This document shows positions 16,860 to 25,228 of a DNA stretch of 64,000 nt, in pieces. The translations under genes and the position numbers were made by a program. Numbering within the stretch: position 1 is the stretch's first letter; every line of letters begins with the position of its first letter. The stretch is taken from positions 930,001 through 994,000 of the forward strand of contig NZ_AP027361.1 of the NCBI RefSeq assembly GCF_030295915.1, given 5' to 3'. The stretch comes from Thalassotalea sediminis. GTDB taxonomy: Bacteria; Pseudomonadota; Gammaproteobacteria; Enterobacterales; Alteromonadaceae. Below the pieces are notes generated by a model. That model made no database searches, was not told the origin of the DNA, and saw nothing but the letters and a program-made list of their open reading frames with translations.

Positions 16860-18572
16860 CTATTGATTATAGGCACTATTTAAACCTTGTTGTTCACGCC
16901 AAGCTTGTTGGTGAAGTTGATAAATAGTGTGGCTCCCTAAGTAGTTTATTGGTATTTTTTCTTTTTCTTGGTAAAAATCAACCGAAAACTCAAAAGCTCC
17001 TAATAGCATTGGTAATGTTAGCCAAGACTGAGGCTGTTGCAGGTGGCTCAATTGCCTAAGCCTAGTTTTTGGACTAACACCGTTTTTGGAAGCGATTGTC
17101 CACCCCCACTCACCGAAACTTGGTACATTATCGTGGTATTGTTCAACATGATTAAAACCAGCAGCTTCTATGGTTTTACCTATTGCAATAAAGGCTGTTT
17201 TTGCGTGGTAAGGGCTGGTAGATTGCACTGACATAAGCCCATCGCCTGATAAAAGCTGTTTTAGCTTGGCATAGAAACTAACTGAATAGAGCTTATTTAA
17301 ATCGGGATGATTAGGATCAGGTAAATCCACGATTATTGAGTCAAACGTGCGCGACGAAGCAAGAAAAGTTTCAATCGCTAAATAAGCATCCTGGTGTAAA
17401 AGTTGTACACGAGAATCTTGTAAGCTTCCTTTATTTAACGTTAATAACCGCTTTGATAAATTATGATCTACGCTTTCGTTGGGATATTTAAATGTATTAA
17501 CTAATTGTTCATCTAAATCAATTAATGTAACGGAAGTAGGGTTCCAAGCTAATACATCTCGAAGTGCTAAGCCATCACCGCCGCCAATAATAAGGATATG
17601 CTCTTGTCGCGCAGAGCCCGCTAATGCAGGTGTTACTAAGTAGCTATGGTAAATGTGTTCATCCGCGGAAGAAAATTGCAAACGGCCATTAAGATAGAAA
17701 TTTAATATTGATGGTTGTTCATTACCCAAACGGCGTTCAGTGAAAGTGAGTTGTTGATAACGTGTTTTTTCGGTATAAATCACTTTATCTAAGTACAACA
17801 AGTTACTCATACTATTGAGCCATTGGTTACCATGCTGATAAATAAATACCAACCCAATAAACATAATGCTATGTAATGCGATAAGTATCTTCTGCCAGCG
17901 TAAGTGGTGCCAAAACGCGAAAATAAAGATAAAGCCAGCGATCAAATTTAATCCGGCGGTAAGGGCGCTTGCTTTACTAATATCTATGGTGAGTAAAAAA
18001 ATCACCCAAATGGCTGCGCCAATTCCTGCGCCAATATAGTCAGCGCCATAAATTGTTCCAAGGTTATTGGCGAGGTGTTTTTGATGAAGTTTCTCTCTAA
18101 TTTGCGCAATAAGTGGTATTTCCATACCAATAAAGAAACCCAGTAATAATCCAAAAAAGTATGGGCTATTTAACGCTAACCAAGTAAGTTGCTTGATAAA
18201 GCCACCGCGTATAAGAACATCCGGTGGTATTTCAAAGGTATCGCTAATTACTTGTGGCAATATTTGTGTAACAGCGATCAAGCCACCAATAATTAAGATT
18301 GCAGATGAGCCAATTATTGCGACTAATAGCTCTAACCAAACAATACCATTAAATGGACACGCTATTTTTCGAGCAGCAAAAGCGCCAAGACCCATTGCTA
18401 CAATCATAAGGCCTATCATGGCATATATTGCACTTTCCATTATACCGAGCACACGCCCAGCATAATGAGAAAGTAAATATTCATAGATTAGTCCACAGCC
18501 GGCAAGTACCGCCATAGATAAAATCAGAAGAACATCATACCAAAACAGTCTTTGAAACAAGAATTTTGGCAA
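16860..18572 (-). CDS. membrane-anchored spermidine synthase-like aminopropyltransferase
   Basis: The 570-residue protein has an N-terminal membrane region with about seven hydrophobic segments (about 12-250), then a soluble spermidine synthase-like domain. There FYLNGRLQFSSADEHIYHSYL (about 297-317), IIGGGDGLALRDVL (about 336-349, nucleotide loop) and DLPDPNHPDLNKLYS (about 423-437, with the catalytic-type Asp) are clear. Family enzymes move an aminopropyl group from decarboxylated S-adenosylmethionine to a diamine, but for membrane members the substrate is unproven. The predicted start is TTG, 4 nt after the DUF350 stop, without a good ribosome binding site, so it may depend on coupling. 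No SAM decarboxylase gene is adjacent. Confidence 0.85.
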   Translation of the reverse strand: MPKFLFQRLFWYDVLLILSMAVLAGCGLIYEYLLSHYAGRVLGIMESAIYAMIGLMIVAMGLGAFAARKIACPFNGIVWLELLVAIIGSSAILIIGGLIAVTQILPQVISDTFEIPPDVLIRGGFIKQLTWLALNSPYFFGLLLGFFIGMEIPLIAQIREKLHQKHLANNLGTIYGADYIGAGIGAAIWVIFLLTIDISKASALTAGLNLIAGFIFIFAFWHHLRWQKILIALHSIMFIGLVFIYQHGNQWLNSMSNLLYLDKVIYTEKTRYQQLTFTERRLGNEQPSILNFYLNGRLQFSSADEHIYHSYLVTPALAGSARQEHILIIGGGDGLALRDVLAWNPTSVTLIDLDEQLVNTFKYPNESVDHNLSKRLLTLNKGSLQDSRVQLLHQDAYLAIETFLASSRTFDSIIVDLPDPNHPDLNKLYSVSFYAKLKQLLSGDGLMSVQSTSPYHAKTAFIAIGKTIEAAGFNHVEQYHDNVPSFGEWGWTIASKNGVSPKTRLRQLSHLQQPQSWLTLPMLLGAFEFSVDFYQEKEKIPINYLGSHTIYQLHQQAWREQQGLNSAYNQ

Positions 18573-18576
18573 AATT

Positions 18577-19479
18577 CTACGCCATTAAAGCCGTTAATAT
18601 GAGTGCAATAGAAATACTAATCGCCATTTCCACACTTGCAACGCCAATATTATGTTGCTGATCAACTTCCTCAACAAGGTTGATCCCCCAAAGTATTATG
18701 CGTTTAGCAATTGCTGTAAGTACGGCAACTAAAATCGTCATACAGATACTAAAGACAAACCAGCCTACTAAATTTTCTAGTAGGGTATCTGGGCTGTAAA
18801 CAAGAAAGTAACTTGCAGCAGTAACGGCTAACGCTGTACTGATAACTTGACCGGCGTATCTGATCGCTAATGCATCTTGACCATTAGCAAACGCTTCTTG
18901 CATGCTATCTTCTTGATTGTTTTTAGCATATTGTTTTTCTTTAATACGAGTAACAAGTACCAGCATGGCTTGAGAGACAAAAAAGCCCGCAATAATCGCG
19001 ATAAAAGTACTGATATCTAAGCCATGAACCCACAATAGTACCGCACGAATAATAATGGCGGTAGCAATAGCGCCGGCAGCATCCACGATACCTACGGTAA
19101 TATTGCGTGCTTTAATTTGTTCAGTTTTATTAATTTGGTTTAGTGCTAATCTATCGTGAATAATACGTCCGACTTTAATCAGTATTAAACCTAATAGTCC
19201 ATAAGAAAGCATTCCAATAGCTTCCATGGTGTAACTTTCAGCGTTTTCGCCTGTAATTGCACCTGTTAGTACAATGCCTAGAGCGGCGACACTACCAGCA
19301 ACACTGATGCCAAAAGCAAAATTATCTTCTTTTGACAATTCGTCTGTTGCATTAACTTGTGCTGATATACCAGATATAAATTTCATAAAGCCAAGTAATA
19401 TGATGGCAATGGATATATCGATCGCAAGGTAGATCAAAAGATCTACATTTAAGCCTATATTTTCGAGTAATGTGTTCAT
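18577..19479 (-). CDS. DUF350 family membrane protein (YjfL-like)
   Basis: The 300-residue protein contains about eight hydrophobic helices arranged as two similar halves (about 1-140 and 145-300), consistent with duplicated DUF350/UPF0719 units. Charged loops such as DELSKEDNFAFGISVAG and NGQDALAIRYAGQ occupy matching places in each half. DUF350 proteins are inner-membrane proteins of unknown function that co-occur with PspA, YjfC-like ATP-grasp and aminopropyltransferase genes. A GGAA ribosome binding site precedes the ATG. It lies 24 nt after the lipoprotein gene and 4 nt before the aminopropyltransferase gene. Confidence 0.85.
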   Translation of the reverse strand: MNTLLENIGLNVDLLIYLAIDISIAIILLGFMKFISGISAQVNATDELSKEDNFAFGISVAGSVAALGIVLTGAITGENAESYTMEAIGMLSYGLLGLILIKVGRIIHDRLALNQINKTEQIKARNITVGIVDAAGAIATAIIIRAVLLWVHGLDISTFIAIIAGFFVSQAMLVLVTRIKEKQYAKNNQEDSMQEAFANGQDALAIRYAGQVISTALAVTAASYFLVYSPDTLLENLVGWFVFSICMTILVAVLTAIAKRIILWGINLVEEVDQQHNIGVASVEMAISISIALILTALMA

Positions 19480-19503
19480 ATTATTTCCTTGCGTATTCTG
19501 CTC

Positions 19504-20490
19504 TTATTTTCCGCGACGAAAACTACGAGATGTTGTATTAGCGCTATTTCTAAAACTCGCGTTTTTACTGTAGCTAGATGATTTCTTGGCGTAACTACTT
19601 TTAGCTCTACTCGTTTTAGCGAATTTATTAGCACTTGATTGAGCACTTCTACTTTGCCCTGACAGCGCAGATGCACCGGATTTATTTTTGCTATACGGGC
19701 TGCGATAGCGCTGTCCTTTATTACTAAAAGACTTTCTTGTACGTGTTTCTAATTGTGTTTGTTTTTGAAGTTGAGACGGTGAACTATAGCGTGTACGCCC
19801 GTAATCGTGGTAATAACTGTAATTACGATTGCTGCCCCACTGGTGATAATAGCGTTTACGTTTATAATCGAAAATGTCATCCATTAGCGAGTAAACTCCG
19901 TACCAAGCCCAAAACGACATGCCGCTACTATTTGTTTGCCACTGTCCATAATTAGGGTTACCAACAAGCTGCTCACCAACACCAAAATCTTGTGCATTAT
20001 TAGCTTTTAGACTTTGTTCTTTACTCAGGGCATTTACTCTTGGTAGTTCACCACCTGACATATCTGCAAGCACATTAAGTGGATCACTTAATGCGTCAGA
20101 GTATAGGGTAGGATCTGACGCTTGGTATATATTAATGAGTTCTTCAAAAACAGCTTCATTACTTGCAAACATTTGAGGTTGATTTTTAACGGTATTTAAC
20201 CTGTCTTGCAAGGCTTTATACATAGGACTTTTTGTTGTTGAATCTTTTAAAAATTCCTCAACAACAGGGCGTAATTGTGGTTTACTCGCGATTAATTGCT
20301 CTGCATACTGTTTGATAAGGGTTGCATTTCGCACTTCGCCTGCTGATAACGCAGCGCCAAGCTGAGTTAATCGCTGTTCGGTTAGCGGCGTTTGCTGGGC
20401 AATTTTATCGATGTAGGGATCTGAACACCCCACTAAAAACAGTAAAAAAGCGATTATTAGCGATTTTGTTAACTGGTGCATTTCTGCCAT
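19504..20490 (-). CDS. lipoprotein with Tyr- and Ser/Arg/Lys-rich tail (unknown function)
   Basis: The 328-residue precursor has a lipoprotein signal with lipobox FLVGC (Cys about 22). Residues 25-165 are mixed helical. A central part SFWAWYGVYSLMDDIFDYKRKRYYHQWG (about 191-218) is aromatic, and the last 100 residues are rich in Ser, Arg, Lys, Gln and Tyr and probably disordered and strongly basic. The start follows GAGGGA at 5-6 nt. It is the first gene of the lipoprotein-DUF350-aminopropyltransferase operon. E. coli yjfM (DUF1190) occupies a similar neighbourhood, but I cannot claim homology. Confidence 0.7.
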   Translation of the reverse strand: MAEMHQLTKSLIIAFLLFLVGCSDPYIDKIAQQTPLTEQRLTQLGAALSAGEVRNATLIKQYAEQLIASKPQLRPVVEEFLKDSTTKSPMYKALQDRLNTVKNQPQMFASNEAVFEELINIYQASDPTLYSDALSDPLNVLADMSGGELPRVNALSKEQSLKANNAQDFGVGEQLVGNPNYGQWQTNSSGMSFWAWYGVYSLMDDIFDYKRKRYYHQWGSNRNYSYYHDYGRTRYSSPSQLQKQTQLETRTRKSFSNKGQRYRSPYSKNKSGASALSGQSRSAQSSANKFAKTSRAKSSYAKKSSSYSKNASFRNSANTTSRSFRRGK

Positions 20491-20521
20491 AGTTCCCTCA
20501 AAATGCTATGGTTATCTTTCA

Positions 20522-20550
20522 TTAATAACACTGTTGACATAATATGTCTA
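20522..20550 (-). promoter_or_regulatory. promoter of lipoprotein-DUF350-aminopropyltransferase operon with operator copy 3
   Basis: On the minus strand TAGACA (complement of 20545-20550) and TATTAA (complement of 20522-20527) are 17 nt apart, giving a leader of about 25 nt. The 13-bp palindrome at 20536-20548 overlaps the -35 box exactly as at 16.8 kb, and both promoters share GTGTTA before the -10. The site is also about 55 bp upstream of glnE on the other strand. Confidence 0.7.
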
Positions 20551-20557
20551 CGGATAT

Positions 20558-20569
20558 TTTGTTAACAAA
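20558..20569. promoter_or_regulatory. 12-bp palindrome TTTGTTAACAAA upstream of glnE
   Basis: A perfect palindrome in the divergent gap, 33 bp before the glnE start and just upstream of the lipoprotein promoter. It could be an operator for either gene, or chance in AT-rich sequence. Confidence 0.35.
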
Positions 20570-20601
20570 CATTATACAAGTTTACACGGTAGGTGATAGG
20601 G

Positions 20602-23484
20602 GTGAATAAAGATTTTCGTAAACCCATGAATGTTGTTTTGTTGGAGCAACAAAACAAGAGTTGGCAACAATTTAGTGAGCAGTATGCAGAAATTGCGACT
20701 GACTTTTGTGCCAATGCGTCTCAGCAACAGCTTGAAGACTTCAAAAGGTCGATAGCACTAAGTGATTTTATTCATCGTTCAGCAATGCAAGCCCCAGTCT
20801 TGATAACATCATTATTTTTATCGTCGACGATTTATCGAAAAGACTTACCCGATTACCATCAGCTATTGCAGGCGCAACTTTCCGATTGTACTTCCGAGGA
20901 GTCACTGCATCGAGTGCTTAGACAATTTCGTATGCAAGAAATGGTTGCGATAGCATTTGCAGATATGGTGCTAAACCTTTCAATTGACGCGTCTTTAGCG
21001 CGTTTATCTTTGTTAGCAGATAGCCTTATATTATGTGCTTTAGAATGGTTATCACAGTTGTGTTATCAAACGCTTGGTAGACCGATGAATAATAACGGGG
21101 AATTACAACCTTTACTCGTTTATGGCATGGGGAAACTTGGTGGTAAAGAATTAAACTTTTCTTCTGATATTGATCTGATCTTTGTTTATCCAGAATCAGG
21201 TGAAACCCAAGGTGGTAGGAAAAGTATTGATAATCAAAACTTTTTTACTCGTCTCGGGCAGAAACTTATCACCGCATTAAATCAGAAAACAGCAGACGGA
21301 TTTGTTTATCGTGTTGATATGCGATTAAGACCTTTTGGTGAAAGTGGACCACTGGTCTTGAGTTTCAATGCGATGGAAGATTACTACCAAGAACAAGGAC
21401 GAGACTGGGAACGTTACGCTATGTTAAAAGCTCGATTGATCGGTGAAGGAAAGTACCATGGAATTTTAAGTGAAATGCTAAGGCCATTTGTGTATCGACG
21501 ATATATTGATTTTAGCGTTATAGATAGCTTGCGTCGCATGAAAATGATGATCGCACAAGAGGTTAGGCGTAGACAACTTATCAATAATATTAAACTAGGT
21601 GCAGGTGGTATTCGAGAAATAGAGTTTATTGTTCAAGTTTTTCAATTGATTCGTGGTGGGCGCACAAAAGCACTTCAGCAACGAAATTTATTGACGGTTT
21701 TACCGCAGTTAGTTGAGCATGAGGCCATTTCAGAAAGTAGCCGACAGTTACTTGAAAATGCCTACCGATTTTTACGTCGCTTAGAAAATATCATACAAGC
21801 TTTACATGATGAACAAACGCAAACTTTGCCAGATGCAGAGCTAGATAGACTTCGAATATTACATGTACTTGGCGAAGAAAACTTTAGCGACTGGCAAGCG
21901 TTACTAACACACATTCATGAAATTATGTCTGCAGTGCATCAAGAGTTTTCGGCATTAATTGGAGAAGAAAGCCCAAATCAACAAAATATTGATAGCCATT
22001 GGGCAGACTTATGGGAAGGAGATTGGCCGATCGAAGAATGCCAAGGGTGGATAGAAGATCATGAGCCTAATTGGCAAGGTAAGCAAATATGGCAGTTGTT
22101 GGTTGATTTTAGAAAGGATGTTGGTAAGCGATCAGTAGGCAGCCGAGGTAGGCAAGTGTTGGATAAGTTAATGCCACAAATATTAACGACTGTGTCAGAA
22201 CTAAATGGTAATGAAATTTGCTTAGAACGTGTGTTGTGGATATTGGCAAAAGTAGTGACACGTACAGCATATCTAGAGCTACTTTATGAAAATACTGGCG
22301 CATTAAAGCATTTGGTCAAGCTTTGTCATGCAAGTCGTTGGGTTGCTGAGCATATTGCAAAATACCCTATTATTCTAGACGAGCTGATAGATCCAAAATT
22401 ATTAAATAACCCGCCAACATTGGATAGCTATGGTGTGGAGTTGCGTCAACAATTGTTACGGATCCCTGAAGACGATCTTGAAGCGCAAATGGAAGCACTG
22501 AGACAGTTTAAGCAAGCACAACAATTGCGTATTGCGGCTGCAGATATTGTTGATGTTTTGCCTGTGACTAAAGTCAGCGATCACCTTACCGCTCTTGCTG
22601 AAGCGATTATTGCAGAGGTGATTAATATGGCCTGGCAACAAATAGCTGAAAAATATGGCGTACCCGAGCACTTACCGGAAAATAATAAAGCGTTTGCTGT
22701 TCTTGGTTATGGAAAAGTAGGTGGTCTGGAGCTTAGTTATAGCTCAGATCTTGATTTAGTCTTTGTGCATAATCACGACATTAACGATATGACCAATGGC
22801 AGTAAACAAGTTGCCGCAGGACAATTTTACGCAAAATTGGCGCAACGTATCATGCATATTTTTAATACGCGCATGGCATCAGGCATTTTATATGAATTAG
22901 ACATGCGTTTAAGGCCTTCAGGTAACTCGGGCGTGCTGGTCGTAAGTTTACCAACATTCGCACAATACCAAAAAGAAGAGGCCTGGACATGGGAGCATCA
23001 AGCACTTGTAAGGGCACGTGTTGTTTTTGGCGATACTAACATTACTCAGCAATTTGAATTGATAAGGCGAGAAGTGCTGAGTAGAAAACGTGACTTAACG
23101 CAGTTAAAACAAGATGTTATTAAAATGCGGGAAAAAATGCGTGAGCACCTAGACAAATCGACCGATGAAGTCGCTGACATCAAGCAAGGTGAAGGTGGTT
23201 TGGTTGATATTGAGTTTTTAGCGCAATATTTGGTATTGGGTTATAGTCGAGACTTTCCTGAAATATGTCATTACTCTGATAATTTAAGAATCTTTGAGGC
23301 ACTGGCCAAGCACTTAGTGATAGAAGAAAAACAATTAGAGGTATTGGCGACCAGTTATTGTCATTTGCGCGATTTTGGTCACAAAACTAGTTTACAGCAA
23401 CAAGAAAATAAGATGAGTAAAACGAGGTTTGCAGAGTTAACTGCACCTGTTGACGCCATTATCAAGCAGTTTTTCAAAAACTAG
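20602..23484 (+). CDS. glnE: bifunctional glutamine synthetase adenylyltransferase/deadenylase
   Basis: GlnE adds or removes AMP on glutamine synthetase in response to PII and glutamine. The protein is about 960 residues (E. coli 946). Two nucleotidyltransferase domains are visible: GMGKLGGKELNFSSDIDLIFVYPE (about 176-199) and GYGKVGGLELSYSSDLDLVFVH (about 701-722), each with the G-G/S-D-x-D signature, each followed by DMRLRP. Starts are GTG at 20593 or 20602, or ATG at 20626; 20602 is chosen for its AGG 8 nt upstream, but this is uncertain. In E. coli it lies between ygiF and hldE; here both neighbours are displaced. Confidence 0.96.
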   Translation: MNKDFRKPMNVVLLEQQNKSWQQFSEQYAEIATDFCANASQQQLEDFKRSIALSDFIHRSAMQAPVLITSLFLSSTIYRKDLPDYHQLLQAQLSDCTSEESLHRVLRQFRMQEMVAIAFADMVLNLSIDASLARLSLLADSLILCALEWLSQLCYQTLGRPMNNNGELQPLLVYGMGKLGGKELNFSSDIDLIFVYPESGETQGGRKSIDNQNFFTRLGQKLITALNQKTADGFVYRVDMRLRPFGESGPLVLSFNAMEDYYQEQGRDWERYAMLKARLIGEGKYHGILSEMLRPFVYRRYIDFSVIDSLRRMKMMIAQEVRRRQLINNIKLGAGGIREIEFIVQVFQLIRGGRTKALQQRNLLTVLPQLVEHEAISESSRQLLENAYRFLRRLENIIQALHDEQTQTLPDAELDRLRILHVLGEENFSDWQALLTHIHEIMSAVHQEFSALIGEESPNQQNIDSHWADLWEGDWPIEECQGWIEDHEPNWQGKQIWQLLVDFRKDVGKRSVGSRGRQVLDKLMPQILTTVSELNGNEICLERVLWILAKVVTRTAYLELLYENTGALKHLVKLCHASRWVAEHIAKYPIILDELIDPKLLNNPPTLDSYGVELRQQLLRIPEDDLEAQMEALRQFKQAQQLRIAAADIVDVLPVTKVSDHLTALAEAIIAEVINMAWQQIAEKYGVPEHLPENNKAFAVLGYGKVGGLELSYSSDLDLVFVHNHDINDMTNGSKQVAAGQFYAKLAQRIMHIFNTRMASGILYELDMRLRPSGNSGVLVVSLPTFAQYQKEEAWTWEHQALVRARVVFGDTNITQQFELIRREVLSRKRDLTQLKQDVIKMREKMREHLDKSTDEVADIKQGEGGLVDIEFLAQYLVLGYSRDFPEICHYSDNLRIFEALAKHLVIEEKQLEVLATSYCHLRDFGHKTSLQQQENKMSKTRFAELTAPVDAIIKQFFKN

Positions 23485-23499
23485 TTGTGCGGGGGCTAT

Positions 23500-24159
23500 C
23501 TAATATGTGCGCGTTCTGCTTTTTCTTGGCAGTTTAAGGCACTCTTCATCTAAATAGGGCTCGTTTTCTTCAATTAATACTAATGTTCGTTGCTGGTAAC
23601 AGAAGTAAGAAGAGAGCCCATCTTGAAAGTGGCCATTTATCGCAAGGCCTACTTGATAAGCTGTATCGATAATATCTTTATCTATACGGAAGGGATCTTT
23701 AATGATGAAATCTCGGTCTAGCCACCAAATGACATCGAGTCCCTCTGCTTTTGCATATTCACGCAGTTTTTGATGCAAAGTACTTTCTGGACGGAAAGGT
23801 CTATTTAACTTAGTACTTTTCCAGTTTTTTCGTAGAGGTCGAGTGACTAATCTTTTCGCTTCTAATATCTCAACAAGATCGCCTTTTGGTGCGGGTAGAT
23901 AAACAATATTATTACGAACGCGTGGTTCGTCTTCATCTTCCGTGCCTCTTAAATTTGCATAGAAGCGTGATAAGCCCTCCGCAGCTGGGTTGGTATCTTT
24001 TTTATCAACCTTTGGTTTAGTAATGGCTGAGCTTTCTCCTTGAGCTGCACTGTCTTGTTCATTATTTTGCGAAAACAGCTCTTCTTCGTTGGCAATTAAA
24101 TAATATGCCAACGCGATAAGTAGCAAAGCAAATAGAACATTTTTCAACCAAAAGATCAT
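23500..24159 (-). CDS. TcpQ-like C-terminal domain membrane protein
   Basis: The 219-residue protein has one N-terminal membrane anchor (WLKNVLFALLLIALAYYLI), a disordered Gln/Ser/Lys/Asp linker (about 28-75), and a C-terminal domain from about 130 (LREYAKAEGLDVIWWLDRDFIIKDPFRID) that resembles the TcpQ C-terminal domain (toxin co-regulated pilus biosynthesis Q). Such domains bind secretin-like or envelope partners. No pilus or secretion gene is nearby, so its job here is unknown. It converges with glnE (15-bp gap). Confidence 0.6.
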   Translation of the reverse strand: MIFWLKNVLFALLLIALAYYLIANEEELFSQNNEQDSAAQGESSAITKPKVDKKDTNPAAEGLSRFYANLRGTEDEDEPRVRNNIVYLPAPKGDLVEILEAKRLVTRPLRKNWKSTKLNRPFRPESTLHQKLREYAKAEGLDVIWWLDRDFIIKDPFRIDKDIIDTAYQVGLAINGHFQDGLSSYFCYQQRTLVLIEENEPYLDEECLKLPRKSRTRTY

Positions 24160-24221
24160 AAGCGCGTCTTTAATTTCTTTATTCGATAATCCCTTTAGTA
24201 TAATAACATAATAAAAATCTG

Positions 24222-25160
24222 CTACTTATACAATGATGGGGCATTTTCGTCGGGCCTCGTTTTGAACCGACGATGCAACCACATGTATTGTTCTGGCTTG
24301 TACAATATCGCTTTTTCAAGCTCTTGGTTAATACGCGTGACATCTGCTGTATCGTCATCGGTAGGAAAGTTTTCTAATTTAGGAGTGATCTCAATAGTAT
24401 AACCACTGCCGTCGTCGTTGCGTGTTGGTATAAGCATATGAGATTGCGTATTTTTGTTGCGTGCAAAAATTAATGTTCCTGTCGTCGTTGCAGCATCGGG
24501 TACAGCGAAAAATGGTACAAAAAGGCTTCGGTTTCTTCCATAATCTTGATCTGGTAAATACACACATGTTTCACCGTTATTCAATGCCTTAAGTAAGCCT
24601 TTTACATCTCGCTTACCTAACATGTATTTATTTGAACGGCCCCTACCTCGATATTGAAAGTATTCCATTAAGGGATTGTTATGCGGGCGATAAAATACCA
24701 CCATCGGATGCCCTGTTCCTATTCCACGACAATTAATCTCAGCACTTAAATAATGCATGGCTAGCAGCAACACACCTTTTCCTTCTTGATGTGCTTGGGC
24801 GAGGTGTTCTAAACCCTTTACTTGCACTTTTCGTCTAACTCGCCAGTCAGGCCACCACCAACCCATGCCGGTTTCAAGTAGCGCGATACCTGTATTTTCA
24901 AAGTTTTTCCGTAGCATTGTACTAACGTCTTGTTCTGACATTTCAGGAAAACATAATTCAATATTTCGTTTGGCTACTATGCGTCGCTTGCCGCCAATTT
25001 TAAAGAGTAGCTTGCCAATGCCTTTACCGAGCACTAGTTGTAATCGATAGGGTAACCAAGAAATTGTGTATAGAATTACTACACCTATCCAAGTTAGCCA
25101 GTATTTAGGCAGAAAAAACGAATATTTAAAATTTGGTTGTAAAACTTTATTTTTACTCAC
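24222..25160 (-). CDS. lipid A biosynthesis acyltransferase (LpxL/LpxM family)
   Basis: The 312-residue protein has an N-terminal membrane segment (YWLTWIGVVILYTISWLPYRL, about 20-40) and the catalytic HX4E motif as HYLSAE (about 137-142), followed by FYRPHNNPLMEYFQYRGRGR (about 157-176). These are signatures of late acyltransferases that add lauroyl or similar chains to Kdo2-lipid IVA at the inner membrane. Length matches LpxL (306). LpxL, LpxM and LpxP cannot be told apart by eye. It is divergent from hldE, another LPS gene. Confidence 0.92.
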   Translation of the reverse strand: MSKNKVLQPNFKYSFFLPKYWLTWIGVVILYTISWLPYRLQLVLGKGIGKLLFKIGGKRRIVAKRNIELCFPEMSEQDVSTMLRKNFENTGIALLETGMGWWWPDWRVRRKVQVKGLEHLAQAHQEGKGVLLLAMHYLSAEINCRGIGTGHPMVVFYRPHNNPLMEYFQYRGRGRSNKYMLGKRDVKGLLKALNNGETCVYLPDQDYGRNRSLFVPFFAVPDAATTTGTLIFARNKNTQSHMLIPTRNDDGSGYTIEITPKLENFPTDDDTADVTRINQELEKAILYKPEQYMWLHRRFKTRPDENAPSLYK

Positions 25161-25228
25161 GGTGAGAGGTCAACTCATTTAAATTGATATGATACACTAA
25201 GGTTATTATATCTGTTATGGAATAGATG

